Positions 26,601 to 40,400 of a stretch of DNA of 64,000 nt are shown here, one piece after another. The notes below the pieces were generated by a model. That model did not search any database, was not told the DNA's origin, and worked only from the letters and a program-made list of their open reading frames with translations. A program made the translations under genes and the position numbers. Position 1 is the first letter of the stretch, and each line of letters starts with the position of its first letter. Source of the DNA: Callipepla californica brunnescens (lineage: Eukaryota > Chordata > Aves > Galliformes > Odontophoridae); NCBI GenBank assembly GCA_023055505.1, contig JALIRH010000074.1, positions 1,583,001 to 1,647,000 on the forward strand, read 5' to 3'.

Positions 26601-29600
26601 TCTGCTTGAAAAGTTGCTTGGTGGTTGTTCTATGTAGTAATATTTCCTGTGAGCTCTTATGTGACAATTAGGATGTGTTTGGGGTTTGGAGGAAGTGGTT
26701 TTTTTTATCACCTTGTCTACCTCCCCACGTTCTTTCATGTGGACTGCCTGCTCTTCTGACATTGTGCACTAGTTACCTGTGTCTAGGTAAGAGATTGTAA
26801 TGGTGATTGTTTGTTTATTTATTTATCTAATGGACTATATCTAAAGATGACAAAGTCTTTTGTATTGATAGCAGGAAAATCTTGTGTGTTGTGAGCTGCT
26901 GTTCGTCATTCTCCAGGTTGTCTTAAAATCAACTGAATGTTCTTGCCTTTTCTCATTGCCAGCCCCTCTCCAGCAGAGATGCATGATTCTTGAAGTTATC
27001 TTTTCTTTTGAGAACAAATATTCTTGGCTCTTCGGAGATGTAGCATCTTTTTATGTTGAAGACCTGGGTATTTACTTTTGTCATTAAAAAAAAAGTAAAA
27101 AGGAAGTAAAGGGTATATTCTGAAAAGTTTGATCTTTGTGTTCATGCTGCTGAGATAACAGTGGATTTAACTGACTGTATGCAGAGATTTGTAGTTGGAA
27201 TGACAAGTGTGGATCAGAGGTCAGTGTCTGGAAATGCATGCAAATGCAGCTCTATAGATTATAGAAACATAGAGAAAATCAGAACTATTGAACATATAGC
27301 AGTTTTAGTGAATTTGCAAGGAGGCAGACTTATCTGACAGTGACGTGATGGTTATTTCCTCAATCTTATTTTGAATTACAAAGACAAATAGCTTCACAAA
27401 TGCATAGTATTTATTCATCTGAATCAACCCACAGTCAGTATGAAACTTTACAACCTGCCTTAGTCTTCCTTTTTTTTGTTTTGAAGTGAGTATGAAGTGG
27501 GTGCCTGTCATTTTGGGAGTGCTTTCCCAGAACCCTCTGTTATAGCTGTTGAGCCACTGCAATACCTTTTGGTGGTAGTGAAGCTCGGGGTCTTGCATAA
27601 TGCCCTCTCAGGAATTTTGCATCCTTCATAGCAGTTTCCACTCCTTTTATGTGAGCCTTTTTGAGAGATCTCAAATCAATGCTCTCCCCTTTTCCACTGA
27701 AGTTGAGCCAGAAGCAGAACTGTGAATGGATTTACTGTTGGACCAGGCTCTAAAGTTTTGAATATTTCTTTTTCGTATTTTATTTTCATATTTTTCATAA
27801 TTTAGGTCACTTCAGGAAAGCATTTGCAGTGTTGCAAACTGACTCAGAGTGATGAGGCTGTGCAACTTCATGCCCTATTTTGATTCTATCTCCTATGCAG
27901 AGCAATGATGAATGCATGCTCTTTCCTGTTCATGATGTCTGGTCAGCTTCAATCAATGTGGTTAAAATGCTACTTGCCCCCACAGACTGGCTTTTGTTCA
28001 CAGATGCTTGGTGAAAGCATTGAGACTGCTGCAGAAAAGGAAAATTGGACTTCAGTCCTTGCTTTCATAGTGCCCGTAGTGTCCTGTGCTCCTAGAGGGT
28101 GGCGTTTTTCATAGGGACTTGCAAGCTTAGCCTTCCTTGCAGCACTGAAATCTGCAGCAAAATACAAAGCTGAAGTCATTCTTCTGTAAAGAAAAGTGAG
28201 GTAGTGATAGAAGTCCTCTGAATTGAGCTGTATGATGGCACAAAAGAAAATCTTTTCTCAAGAGACTACAACAGTCATAGCAGCATTTGATCATTTCTCC
28301 TATGTTGAGAAACAAAGCTATTTCTCATGCAATTGAGATCAGTGGATTTTTTTTTACTGATCTGAAGAGTAATCACTTCCTGAGCAAAGGCCATTCCAAA
28401 GTCTTTTTGAGGTTCTGGTTGTTCTGCTGAAATGTGATCTTACCTCCTTTAACATCTAACAGAAATCTAAGTTCTGTTTGAAGCAAGAAGGAGGAGAACT
28501 GTTTGGACCAGCTAACTTCTGCAATATTCCTACACTGGTTTTCCACCATCTATTTCAGTTGTCTTTTTCCAAGTACTAGGGAAATATCACCACGAAGTGA
28601 GACACTGGATCTGACTAAATCTTGACCAATGTTTACCTTACATTTTAGAAAGTGGAATGCATCCTAACCTAAGGTTTACTTTTGTGAGAATGCATGTTTA
28701 AATTCTGAGAACTTTCTGCTACGAATTGGAACTCTAAAGAATTGAGCATGCTTTCCAGAAGGCGGCTTGCTCTGTTAAGAGACTGTCACCAGCTCTCCTG
28801 CTTGATTCTAGCCAAACATCGTGGAAGTTTTTAATTCATTTTGACAGTAAGGTGGTTCTTCAATCTTTGGGGTTTATCATTCTCACCTTTTGAGAAAGTT
28901 TTCCTATTTTTCATTTTCTTAACTTGAATTCTTGGAAGCAGCAGTCATAAATCAGTATAGAAAAACTTATTCTGTGCCACATTCTGCAAAGTGTGCAGTG
29001 CAGAAGCCTTGGTCCGTGCTTTTGGCCATCTTCTGTACTACTTAGGAACTTCATTGCTCAGTACGTAAATTTGAAAGTGAGCAATGTCAAAACTTTTTTG
29101 TGTGTGCATGAATGTATTTGGAGAAGACAGAGCAGTGGGAAAGCTGCCATAGAGTACAAGAAAGCACGTCCTGTTTCTGACATCCTAAACATTTAGGACA
29201 AGAATGGCTTTTGGTGGAGCTATTGGTCCTGTGGTGGAGATCTTGAGCTGCCGTATTAGGCTTTAGTTGAGATCTTGGAAGCTGTCTGCCTGAATTCATG
29301 TAATACATGAGGATGATTTATCTTGTCCTAGTTTTAAAGGCTAGACCTGAAGGGGGAAAAGAAAGCATTTGTGAATTTTACAGCTCTAAGCTGAAGGTGT
29401 AACAGTATCAGGGTTTTTGGAAATAAGAGAAACCATTTAGAAGTTATATTTTTACTGTTGGTTGGTTTTGTTTGTTTTTTCTTTCATTTCTTTCTGAAAA
29501 GGAAGAGCAACTTTCAGCTTCTGCTTTCAAATGCTGAAGCTGTTCTTCGATTTCAGGCTTTGGCTGTGTGTAGTTGTTTCTGCTTCATAGTAAGTATCCA

Positions 29601-30636
29601 GGCATTGTGAAAGCAGCACACTTCCTTCACTTCAAATATTGTGAGAGCGTTAGGATTTTCATATCGTTGTATTTTCATTACAGTTCACAAAGCAGTGTGT
29701 ACCAAAACACTTTTGCACTTGTATAGCTGTGTCTATGCTGAAGTTTATAGCCATGAGGTATTTTAAGAAAAGGAATACAAAATTGTATCCATTACCAAGT
29801 AGACTACTAAAACCAGTGCAGCTCAGCCATTCTGTGTATGTTGAGAACCAAGTTCATCTTGCTAGGTTATTACTTCATGTCCTTTTGAGCGAGTATAAAG
29901 TTACTTCTCCATTTTCTGTGCACACTCATAAGCATCCTGATTGTAAAACCTGTAACTCATTTTTTCTATTTCAGAGTGAAATATATTTGGGTTTTCTGAG
30001 AATCTCTTTTTTTCCATGCACAAATTCTTGCAAGATTGTTGTTTTCCAGGTCATATTTAGTCTAAGAGTTATTTCTTTTCTCCCTTCCCCCCCAATTACA
30101 GTGGCATCCTCTCCAATTGTGAATCTGGTACTGCAGTACTTCATTGATTTCTGTCCTCTGATAGTTTGTCCTTGTATGTAGTTTTGCTCAGCGTGAAGTC
30201 TGTACCTTTGAAGCTGATGAATTCTTCATGGAGGCCAGATGCACAGAGTTGTTCACAAGACTAAGAGGTGTGATGGTGAGGAGAGGGGTCACCATAGGCA
30301 TTGCAAATATTCTGCAGCAGGCTTTTGCATTAATTCTGCCGATATGAAATGTATTAGTGTCTCCTGCTGAAATGTGATATTAACATTTTCACTGTGTGCA
30401 AGCGAACGATTGGATTGTCTGACATTTCAAATATTCTATTTATTACTGCTCTCAAGTTTGCAAGCGGCTGTTTTACTAGAGTACATGGATGGATGTGTTC
30501 TGTTTGTATTTCTAATGGGGTATTTCATCCTAATGGATGGAATTATATGCAAAAATTAGCTTTAATCTTTAACACAAGATCTGGACTGTGCTTGGCTTCT
30601 TTATTCTTCCATCAAGGTAGATGTTGTCTGCATGAC

Positions 30637-30669
<33 letters not shown>

Positions 30670-33600
30670 CTTATCTCATAAAGAGTTTAAATGCCTTTAG
30701 TCACATTACAAGGGAAAATGGTTCTGTTTCCTTGATCGTACTCGACACAACATCTTTGAAATTAATCTTGAGAAGTTCTCTGATTGATCTGGCTTTTTCT
30801 AGGTCACTGAGCTATATTTCCAAAGTGTTTATACAATCTATTGGAATCAATAAACAATTTAAACTGATGTAACTGCGGAATGTTTGCAAGTCCCAGGGAA
30901 AATTGAAAGTATGACAAAGAATACAGCTGTAGAAGTTTATTTTGTTTATCAGGACAAACAGTCATTGAAGTGAAATGACTTTCCTTTCAACACTGCAGTG
31001 CAATGCTGACACCTTAATCACATAAATAAGTAACCAGTCATTTTAAAAACACAGCATTGGTCATTTTAGGCAAATGGAATCCTTTTGTTTATGACTTAAG
31101 AAGCTGTGCTCTAAAGCCTATTTTTAAAACATTTCCAGTAGGAGAGTTAGCATCTCATAACAACATTTCACTTCAGATTATGGGTGTTACATTTCAAGGC
31201 AGAATTTTATTTTAGTTTGCATTTTGGTGGATGTAAATATTAACATTACGACTTTAAATGTGGTTTAGACTCAATAGTTATTACTAAAATTAGGCAATGA
31301 TAATACTAGCAAAACTAATTAAAATAAGCTGATAGTGCTTTTAATCATACTTAAGGTTTTGATTCTATTTTTCCCTTGATAAATTAAGTTTGAGATGAAT
31401 GTTGAGTGGCCAGCATTTCTTATACCACAGCGCACACTAGTGGATTGATCAATGAAATCACCTGGAGAAAGAAATCTAATAGTTCTTGATTTAAGTAATT
31501 CGATTTTCTTCTTGCAGACGCAGCCAGATATTTTCTAAATGAATACAGTAGCAAACTGTGTTTCCTTTTTTCAAAAGTAAATGCACATATCTCCGAGGAT
31601 ATTTGTAAATTTGAGATTAATAACAATGATCTGAAATCTTACATAGGAATTTCATAAAATTTATTTCCCCAAGGTAATCTGTTCCAGCTTCTCACTGCCA
31701 GCAACCTGGATTTGGAAGAACAGCAGCCACTGTATAAATACAAGGGAAATGCCATGACTTCATTACTCTAGCTTTTATTTCTTAAATGGAAAAGACTCTC
31801 TGCATCTAGAATGCAGATTTTTAAACATGCACTTCAGATGTTCTGTAGTAGTAGTGTTTTCAAGGGCTAATTGGAAGCCACAAGATGTTTTTAGGAGTTT
31901 TTTCACTCCTGCCTGATCTGATTCATTCCAAGTAGTGTGTTTTAGCATGACTACAGGGTTGGGGTTTTGTTCAAAACACTGCTAGTGACAGAGCACATGC
32001 TTCGTATCGCCGTGCATCAAACTGAGTTTGAGTGTGTTAAGGAAATGAATGTTCCTGCCTGCCTAAATGACTTAGACCTCTATTTTCTTACAAGGCAGTG
32101 CTTTCTTCTCTTAACAAAATTCCCACAAACCACTTTGCTTTCTTTTAGGAAAAATTATGTGAGGTCTTTTGATGAGACAAATCCTTACATTCTATATGCA
32201 AAGTAATAGAGCTGTATGGATTTGCCATACATGCTGTAGGATTTTAAATTAATTGTAAATGTTTGGGATGCACGTACAGATGTTGTTTTAGCCAGCTCTG
32301 TGAAAATCCTCGCATGTAATGAACCAAAGATAAACAATGTTGGATGTCATTAGAAACACAGAAAATACATCCCCCCTTATAGATTATATGATTCATCCTC
32401 ACAATATTGTGCCGTTTATTGGCGCCCTTTCTTGGAGAAAAATAGAAGCACTCAGAGAAGGATGAATTGATTTAAGAGAACCCATAAATGGGCTGAAAAC
32501 ATTGGGGCTGTTTAGAATAGAGAGATTTTGGAAAAGTAAGCAATAATAACCAAGTCAGTGTAAGTTAATTATACACAAAACAATAAGAGAGTCAAAAGCA
32601 GAGAGCTAGCCACATTTTTCTCATGTTGTTATGTAATAACAGAAGATAAGAGAAGTGGACAGAAAGGCTCACAGTCCTGGTCCCACAGACCTATCTGGAG
32701 CCTGTTGTAGAATCCCAAGATGGAGTGATGATGTTTCTCTGCTGCGTTGAATCTTTGAAGCCAGCTAGCAAAGCACAGCCCTGCTCCTTGTGCTCCTAAT
32801 GCACCCAGAGTGTGGACACCCAGTCCTGCCACTGGTTTTCCATTGCATCAAATGGCAGGTGCCCATGGCTGATCTGCAGCTGGCTGCTTGCCTGCTGACC
32901 CATATTCATATTAAGCTTTCATTTTATTTTCTTGGTGCAAATCAAGTTCTTGGACGTCAGGAAACATTGAAGTGAAGATGCACAGTCCTGATTTGGTGCC
33001 CTGTTTCTATTCGCTCTGATAACATTTTTACTTAGACAATCCCCTAGCTCCTTTTTCCCCAGTGAATTCATTCTTGGTGTTTCTCTCATTTGTTGGTTGG
33101 TTTTCATAATGAGTATTTGAGCGTACTAAAGTCTGGAGGTTGATGCATAAATAATCCCATTCTCAAACTCTCGTTTGCTTCCCCTAACAGAATAACTGTT
33201 GATGTGAAATTTCCTCCAGCTTCTGAACTTCCTGAGAAGGATGAGAGCATTATTTTTTTTTCCTATTGAATAAACTGGGGGAAAAAAAGTTCTGCAAAAT
33301 ATAAAAGGAGAAAAACCAAAAGTGGCTGTGGGTTTTAAGTTGCTCGTATCAAGCAAACTATTTTTATTTTTGATGTATTAAAAAATAAAAAAAGCAGCTT
33401 ATGATGCAGTTCCATCCTACGAAATAAGGATTATGAATTTGCAGTTTCTGAACTCCATGGTCTTTCCTATTTGCATGCATTGGGGTTATCTTTCTGTTGA
33501 TTTGTTCCAGCTGAAAGAATTTCGTGTGTGTAATATTTGCTTTAAAAAGAGAAAAATGAAACCTGATCACTGGGAACAGAATAACTGTATAGCTTTTCTC

Positions 33601-34387
33601 TTCTGGAGGGACGAACAGGCGTTACAGAAATATGACTTGTTACAAAATCATCAACGTTTTCTGTGCTTTGTATCTTATGCTGGAATTGTAGATGCACGTT
33701 GTTTATGCAGTGCTTCGAAATGTTTATTTCCTTGTACCCCAGAGGAAAAAAAGGAATCAAATCTAAACATTGTGTGCGTTCCAAATAGAAGGAAGTTATG
33801 CATGCTTTAAAAAATAAAATAAAAATCAGAGGTAAAAACATGTTAGAGCTTTTCAATATGAATTTTTTTTATTTTTTTTTTCTTCTTCCTCTTGCAGGTT
33901 TAACTCTGGTTGGCCTCCACCAGCAAATGGAGATGAGATCCATAAAAGAGTGAAAAATATTTTAAGGACACACAGTGCTAGACAGCGCCTAGTGTTTGTA
34001 AGTTTGATTGCAGACTAAGTCCTTTCTTTTTTCCAGGATGATCGAGGAAGACACCTAATCGTGCTTATAACCTTGAATTTATTATGATGTTGTCTTTTGA
34101 GATACACTTGATGGCAGAAATGTGAGTTTAATAAGTAAGCTGAACTCTTCCTCACTGATTTCAGTAGCCTCCTTATGTGAAGCTTTTATGGCCAGGTGGC
34201 AACTTCATAAGGGTATAGAGAACAATTACATTTTCTTTGTCTGATTCCTCTAGTTTCAGTGTAAGCAAAAAAATATGTTGGAGATCTGTTACAGAACACC
34301 ATGGCTTAACATGTTGTGCATCTGCACATCAACAGCTGCTGGTGTCCAGCTGTTTGTAAGCTAATATTATTCTCCAGTTGTGTGTGG

Positions 34388-34419
<32 letters not shown>

Positions 34420-37400
34420 CTTTTTAATTACCTGGCTTTAAATGAAATCTAACTGTGTTAAGCCTGGGATCAGAATATTTTGTCCTTGAGTCTGATGGAA
34501 TTTTGAAGCCTGATTTTAGTCAGGTAGTCATTTTTTGCTACTGCAGTTTTGAGAAACCCACTCGTGGCTCAAGATCTCCCTCAGCAAAGCAGCTGTGAAA
34601 GGTTGTCCATCTGCAGAGAACTTAGGGGTCTTAAGTGTGAGATGAGGCAAAGGAAAGGTAAAAGGCTGTAAGAGTGAGAGTAGGTAAGACTGAGATAAGG
34701 AGCTCTGATGAAATTTATTTATTTTTTTGTCTGACAATCTACCACACTGATGTTACTGATTGGTTCAAAGAGAGACAATCCTCTCAAAGTGGAGAAAGAT
34801 CTTTCTTTGCTTCAGCTTTCTTAGAAAAAGGAGTGTTGACAGAAATCTGCTTTGCTGCAGTTTTAGGCTGCTGTTGCCCCCCAGCTGTCCTCCTTACACC
34901 TCTGCCAGGGTTTACTGTGACTATGGGAAGCATGAGTGGGAGAGCCTTGGCCTCCCCCCCTCACATTTCAGTGCAGAAAAGGTAGGTGTAACAGCAGTGT
35001 ACCAGCAGTTGAGCTCTGCTGCCTGAGATACAATGAGTACTGTAAACTCTTGGCAGAGGGCTGTGGCAAAAAAACAAGGTTGTTGTCTTAATCTGATGCT
35101 GCGTGATGTACTGAGGAACATCTACCTTGGCTCTGAAGTCTCAATTTATTTATTTATTTTTACTTATTTATTTTCTCAGCTGTAGCCATCCTGGGCAGCA
35201 GCTTGTGTTGCCTGCGTGCTGTCTTAATCTGATTATTTTCTCATTTCTGGTCACTCTTTATTTTCAGTTTAGCTGATGCACTTTTCATTTTAAACCATTA
35301 AAAACCCCTTTCTCGCACTAGCTATGATTGTTTGATCCAGTTTGTGTTGTGCCTTCTTCTGTTCATATGTGAACGTGATGATTTTGTGAGCTGACGAAAA
35401 AAGTCTAGGATGCATTGTATTGCAGTGGGTGGATGAGGGAGATGGGTCATCTTGGAAGTGAGGGTTTAGCAAAGGAGGTGTAGAGAAACATTTAGATGCT
35501 ATACTGAGGGTCGTGGTTTAGTGGGAAATACTGGTGGCAGGTGGGTGGTTGGACTGGTTGATCTTAGGGGTCTTTTCCAACCTCACTGATTCTATGATTT
35601 TATGTACTTGCAATGGAGCGAGATTTCTGGCTCCAGTTTGGGGGCTCTTCCAAACTTTGAAAGGTTAAAAAGTATCTCTAACTGTTTTATTCCTAAGAAT
35701 GTCATGCTAAACAACCATTCCCAGAAGCATCCGTGTTTTCCAAAACCTTGTTTCCATACTGCTCTGTAAAATAGTGTGAGTGGAGCTCTGCTGCAGGTTC
35801 CTTAGGGTGTCCGCTGCAGCTTTCTGCTGTGACATTCTGGCAGGATCATAATATTCCCATCTCTTTTCTTTCCAGAACATAATTTGCCTCTGGCAAATGC
35901 TGAAGAGTTTTATTTACTGCTGTACCCCATTTCCTCTACTCAGTACTGTGTAGCCTGCGACTGCTGAAGGAAGAGTTTTCCTGTTCACAAACATGCTTAT
36001 TACCTGTATTGCAGTGCAATAAATTGTGTTAGATTTTTCCACATCCACACTCCTGCCATTCAGCTAGTTCTGCATCTTCTTGTTGTCTACCACTGTATTT
36101 ACTGTCATTTCTACTGGGCTTGTGTTACCAACAAGTTGAGTTATTTTAACTTCGCAATCTCTTTTTCCAGTTATTTCTGAGGTAGTGTGGAAGGTAGTTT
36201 TGTTTACTAATCTTTGCATCAATTAGCTTCTGCTGCAAGCATCTCTAAATGCCATCTCTTCAGTGGTGTCCTTGCCTTTCAGAGCAGGGGGAACATGACT
36301 GTATCTGTGTGGATGGAATTTCTACCATCCTACCTCAGGTGGGCAGCTGGCTTACTTCAACTGAGATATTCTGTCTCATACATACCTAAGAGGGTAAATA
36401 AGGGTTTATTAAAGTCTAGATGGCATTTGGAAGGCAAGATTGCTTTCTAGCAGCTCCTAAGAAATCCACTCAAGGATCCTTAACATCTATTACAGGTGTT
36501 TTTAAAAAGCTGGACAAGCATGTTCTCTGCCCTGTGTATGGAATGGGAAAGGCACAGATGTGTAGAATACTTCTGTCTGTTAAAATGCATTACATGAATG
36601 ATGGTAGCTTAGTGGAAAAGCTTTTAATAAGAAGTTTTTGGTTCTTTCTCCTGTCTTTCTAAAGAAACAAAAGTAAAGCAGTAAGCAGTAGGTTTCATAG
36701 CATTTAACCCACATGTTTTGGGGTTATTGAAGCTTATGCTGTCTGCATGGTTCTTTAGATCTACAATGTCTAGAAATTCTTTCCAGTTTATTACCTGAAA
36801 ATTATTAGCTGAGTTATGCTGAACTTAATTAAAAGTGTTCATAAATAGCATTTGGCTCATTACACTTTGTCCCTTTTCCCCCCAAGAAATGTAAGCACTT
36901 TAATAGTTTTCTAAGTGGAAAGAAAGTATTTTTGAAATGAGATCATTGTAATCAGAAACCAAGATAATGAGAATTTGATTTCTGTTTTTCTTTTTTTTAG
37001 GATGAAAGTAACTCATCAAAAGGAAACTCAGCTAAGACAAGAGAATCTTCACATAAAGCACCCTTATCCATAAGTGATCTGCAGAGCAGGTATGGAGTTT
37101 TTCTCTGATGAACAGTGAACCATCATTATATTGCCCCGTAAATACAAAAAATTCTCTTCCTATTTAGCTGTGTTTTACGTTAGATTTACCAAGCTTTTCC
37201 ACCTAAAAGGGAAATAAAGTTAATTATCATTGTACTGTTCATTCTGTTTGGCTTTGTGTCAGTATAATCTTCATTAAATTCTGATTTTGGTACTGGACTG
37301 GGTCATAAAAATGATCCACGGGCAGTAGCTGTTGGATTTTATCATTGAGAGAGTAAATAACTGTAACTTTAAAAAATAGCTGTTTGGTTATCTTTTCTTG

Positions 37401-40400
37401 AAGTTACAGGAGTGCGAAAGAAATGTGAAGCTTTATTTAGTAATAGGGCTTTCTTTGCTTTTTCCAAAACACATGCTTGGGAAAGAGAAGTGTCTTAAAA
37501 ACAGTGCAAATACATAGAACATGGTCATGGGATATCTTATTTCAGAAGGCATTCTGAAAACCTTGCTTCTATGGGCTAATTATTGCGTGTTGCCCTCACA
37601 TGTATAATTAGGTTTACTTTTGAGAATTAGTTATAAAGGCACCAGTTGATTTGATTTTTGACCACTTCTGTAGCATAAGTTCTCAGTACTGATCATCTCA
37701 GTACTGATAATGTTTGTGTATGCACGCAGTATTCTGTAGAACAGTTTGTGTACTTGCTAAAGGGAAGGTATGAAGTAATGCAGAGCATTTTTAGGGTTGT
37801 GCGGATTTTCTGGTTTTCTTTATGTTAGACAAAACTCCTGGAACTGTGGTGCTAAATCTGAGAGAGCTTGCACTTGAGGAAAAAAAAAAAAGAAAACACA
37901 GAAGAGATATTAGTTTTATAATTAAATGTAGTGCACATTTTTTAAGATAGGCCTCCCAGATCATTTCTGTATTTCATGGAATGGAGGGTTAGATCAGTGT
38001 GCAGATCACAGTGAACTGTGATTAGTATGCTCTAAAACGTTGGCTTCTCAGCTTCTTCCATGCAAGGGATCCAGTTAGTCTTGGACTTCCAAGGGGATGT
38101 GGAGTTGCTACAGAGGTTGTCAGTATTTCTGTACCTGAGCTCACTCTTGTGTTCTGCATGTAGCCCATTTGCCTCCTTATCCTTTGTTGTGCAGAGAGCT
38201 GTCGCAATTAAATTGTGTAGGATGTGTTTCTGAGAGAGAAAGCGCGAGTTTTTGTTCCAAGGCAGCTTTGGGAGTTTGAGATTGATGCTGAGACTGCAGA
38301 CTATGAAAAAAAAAGAACAAATCCTAATACTGGAGAATCGAGAAGTGATGGGTTATGAAATGTGGCACTCAACTTGGGAAAAGACCATTCCTTGGGCTTA
38401 GAGGCCAGCAGCACTAATCCCATTCGCTGAAGGGTGAGACATAAAAGGGCTCGAGGACAGTCTGATTGCTGAGCATTCAACACAGTGCTCGTAAACAGGA
38501 TACAAGGACGGAGGCAGAGTTCACAGAAGGACACAATACTGTCAACCAAATGTTGGCAGTAAAGCAGGTGATTCAGAACCGCTGGGAGCAGGGAAGAGGT
38601 CCATGTTTTGTGAAATATTTAGTATATGATTCACTCAGAAAAGAACTTCTGGGACTCTTAAAGGAGATGTATGACGGAAGAAAAGCATCTGACAGGTATT
38701 TCAGAGCAGGGAGTTGCGTGCAGAAATCCTGCTGTTAATATGATTTGTGAGTGTAATTCACAGATTGTTTAGCTCAGGTTGTCAGTCAGTTTCCAGTCAA
38801 GACAGAGGACGGACTCTTCTCTAGGTGGGCTCTATCTGTGTCCACACCAGTGCTGAGCATCTGGTGTGCAAGGACAAAAACAAAGCTAAAGCGTGCCTGC
38901 TTTCAGTTCTTTGTAAGAAGCAGAATGAGGAATTTGTGGAAGTTGCTATTGTTCTTTGAGGCTTTCTTTTACTGCAGTTAAATTGGTTGGAATTTGAGTG
39001 TCTCTCTGTAGATTAAGCTTTCAGTAGATGAAAATGAAAGTACAAAGCTGACTACAGGAGATGGGCTCCAAGGAAAATGATGCCAGAGCTGTTTATTGTA
39101 TAGTTGCAAGTTTTGTTCTTATTTGTTGGACTGAGAGTTCTGTGTCAGAACTGAGGTGACCCAGACTGGGGAAAGGAGAGGGTAAAAGTTCAGTTGTTGA
39201 TGGGTGCCCAGAGCATTGACTTGTCTACATTTAACGTAGACCAATATAACTTTGCTATTGATTTTACCGTTTGGTAGGTTGGTTTCATTGCTTCCAAACT
39301 GTAGAGAGCAGATCACCCTCTCCAGGATGATGAGTAGGTTTAAATTTTCTTCATGCTGTTGGCTGACTTAAAGTGTTCAGGCTTTTTCTGCAAAAGTGGA
39401 AGCTGACCTTTCTCCTCCTTTAATATTGCAGCCTTATAGAAATCTTTTTTAATGAGGTATAGGTTGGTATCAGGGTAATACTTCTTTTGTTTTCCATGGG
39501 AGAACAGAAGCTCAGATATATGAATTTAAAAAACCCCGACCACTGATCTTTCTCTTCTTGGCTCACATTTTCCTTTCTTCAATTGAAAACCTTGTGATTT
39601 AATGCAGCTAGCTGCAAGCATTCGTGAGTCCTTTGACACAAGCAGTCTTTCAGTTTCATCATATATGCTTACTGGTACAAACTTGAGCACAAAGTTTTGA
39701 GGATTAGTTTGACCATAGTAGATTGGTAAATGGCACTTATCTATCACAGTGGGAAACTTCCCTGCGATGTGTTAGCCATTTCCCAAGTGAAGGTGGTCAC
39801 CATTTCCCATTCCTTTTCCCAGATTGAGAGCCTTACTGAAAGGCTGAAGATAACTCAGTCCTAATTGTTGTGTCATAAGTGCCTAAATATCTGAGCAGAT
39901 GTGACAAATATCACCTCAGTGGTTATTTTCTGCTGATGATTTTTTGTCTACTTGTTTCATGCTTTATTATAGGAAAATGGCTCATTTCATTATATAACAC
40001 GATCCTTTTGAAACAAAGTCTCAAGAGAAGGCACAGTCGTGAAGTTTAGATATACATGCTTTGAATTTGTCAGCGTTTTGTAATGATTCTCAGAGAATAA
40101 ATTTTATTTCATAGATAAGGGAAATAATTTCTCAAAGTAAACAGACTGCATTTGGTATCGAAGTGGTGACAAATAAGATGGGGTGGGGAAGGAACGCTTG
40201 ATTTGCCATTATGTCATAATGTATTTGGTAGAATGCTTAATCCAAGATGCTTCCGATAGAACACTTTACTGCTGCAACCACAGTAATTTAATACACCCCT
40301 GATAGATTGTCTTCGTATTGAAATAGCTGCTTGTGGTTACATTTTGACCTTCAAAGGACACAGGAATCCGACTGTGTTGCTCTTACTCAGGCTCAGTGCC

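Noticed and set aside
30380..30667. Possible retrocopy ending in a 28-base poly-A tail
   Set aside because: The sequence before the tail resembles no known mRNA, lacks a polyadenylation hexamer, and no flanking duplication is evident.
32629..32832. Open frame on the - strand in SPATA6 intron 10
   Set aside because: It has no family resemblance and no splice structure, and it is short enough to be chance.
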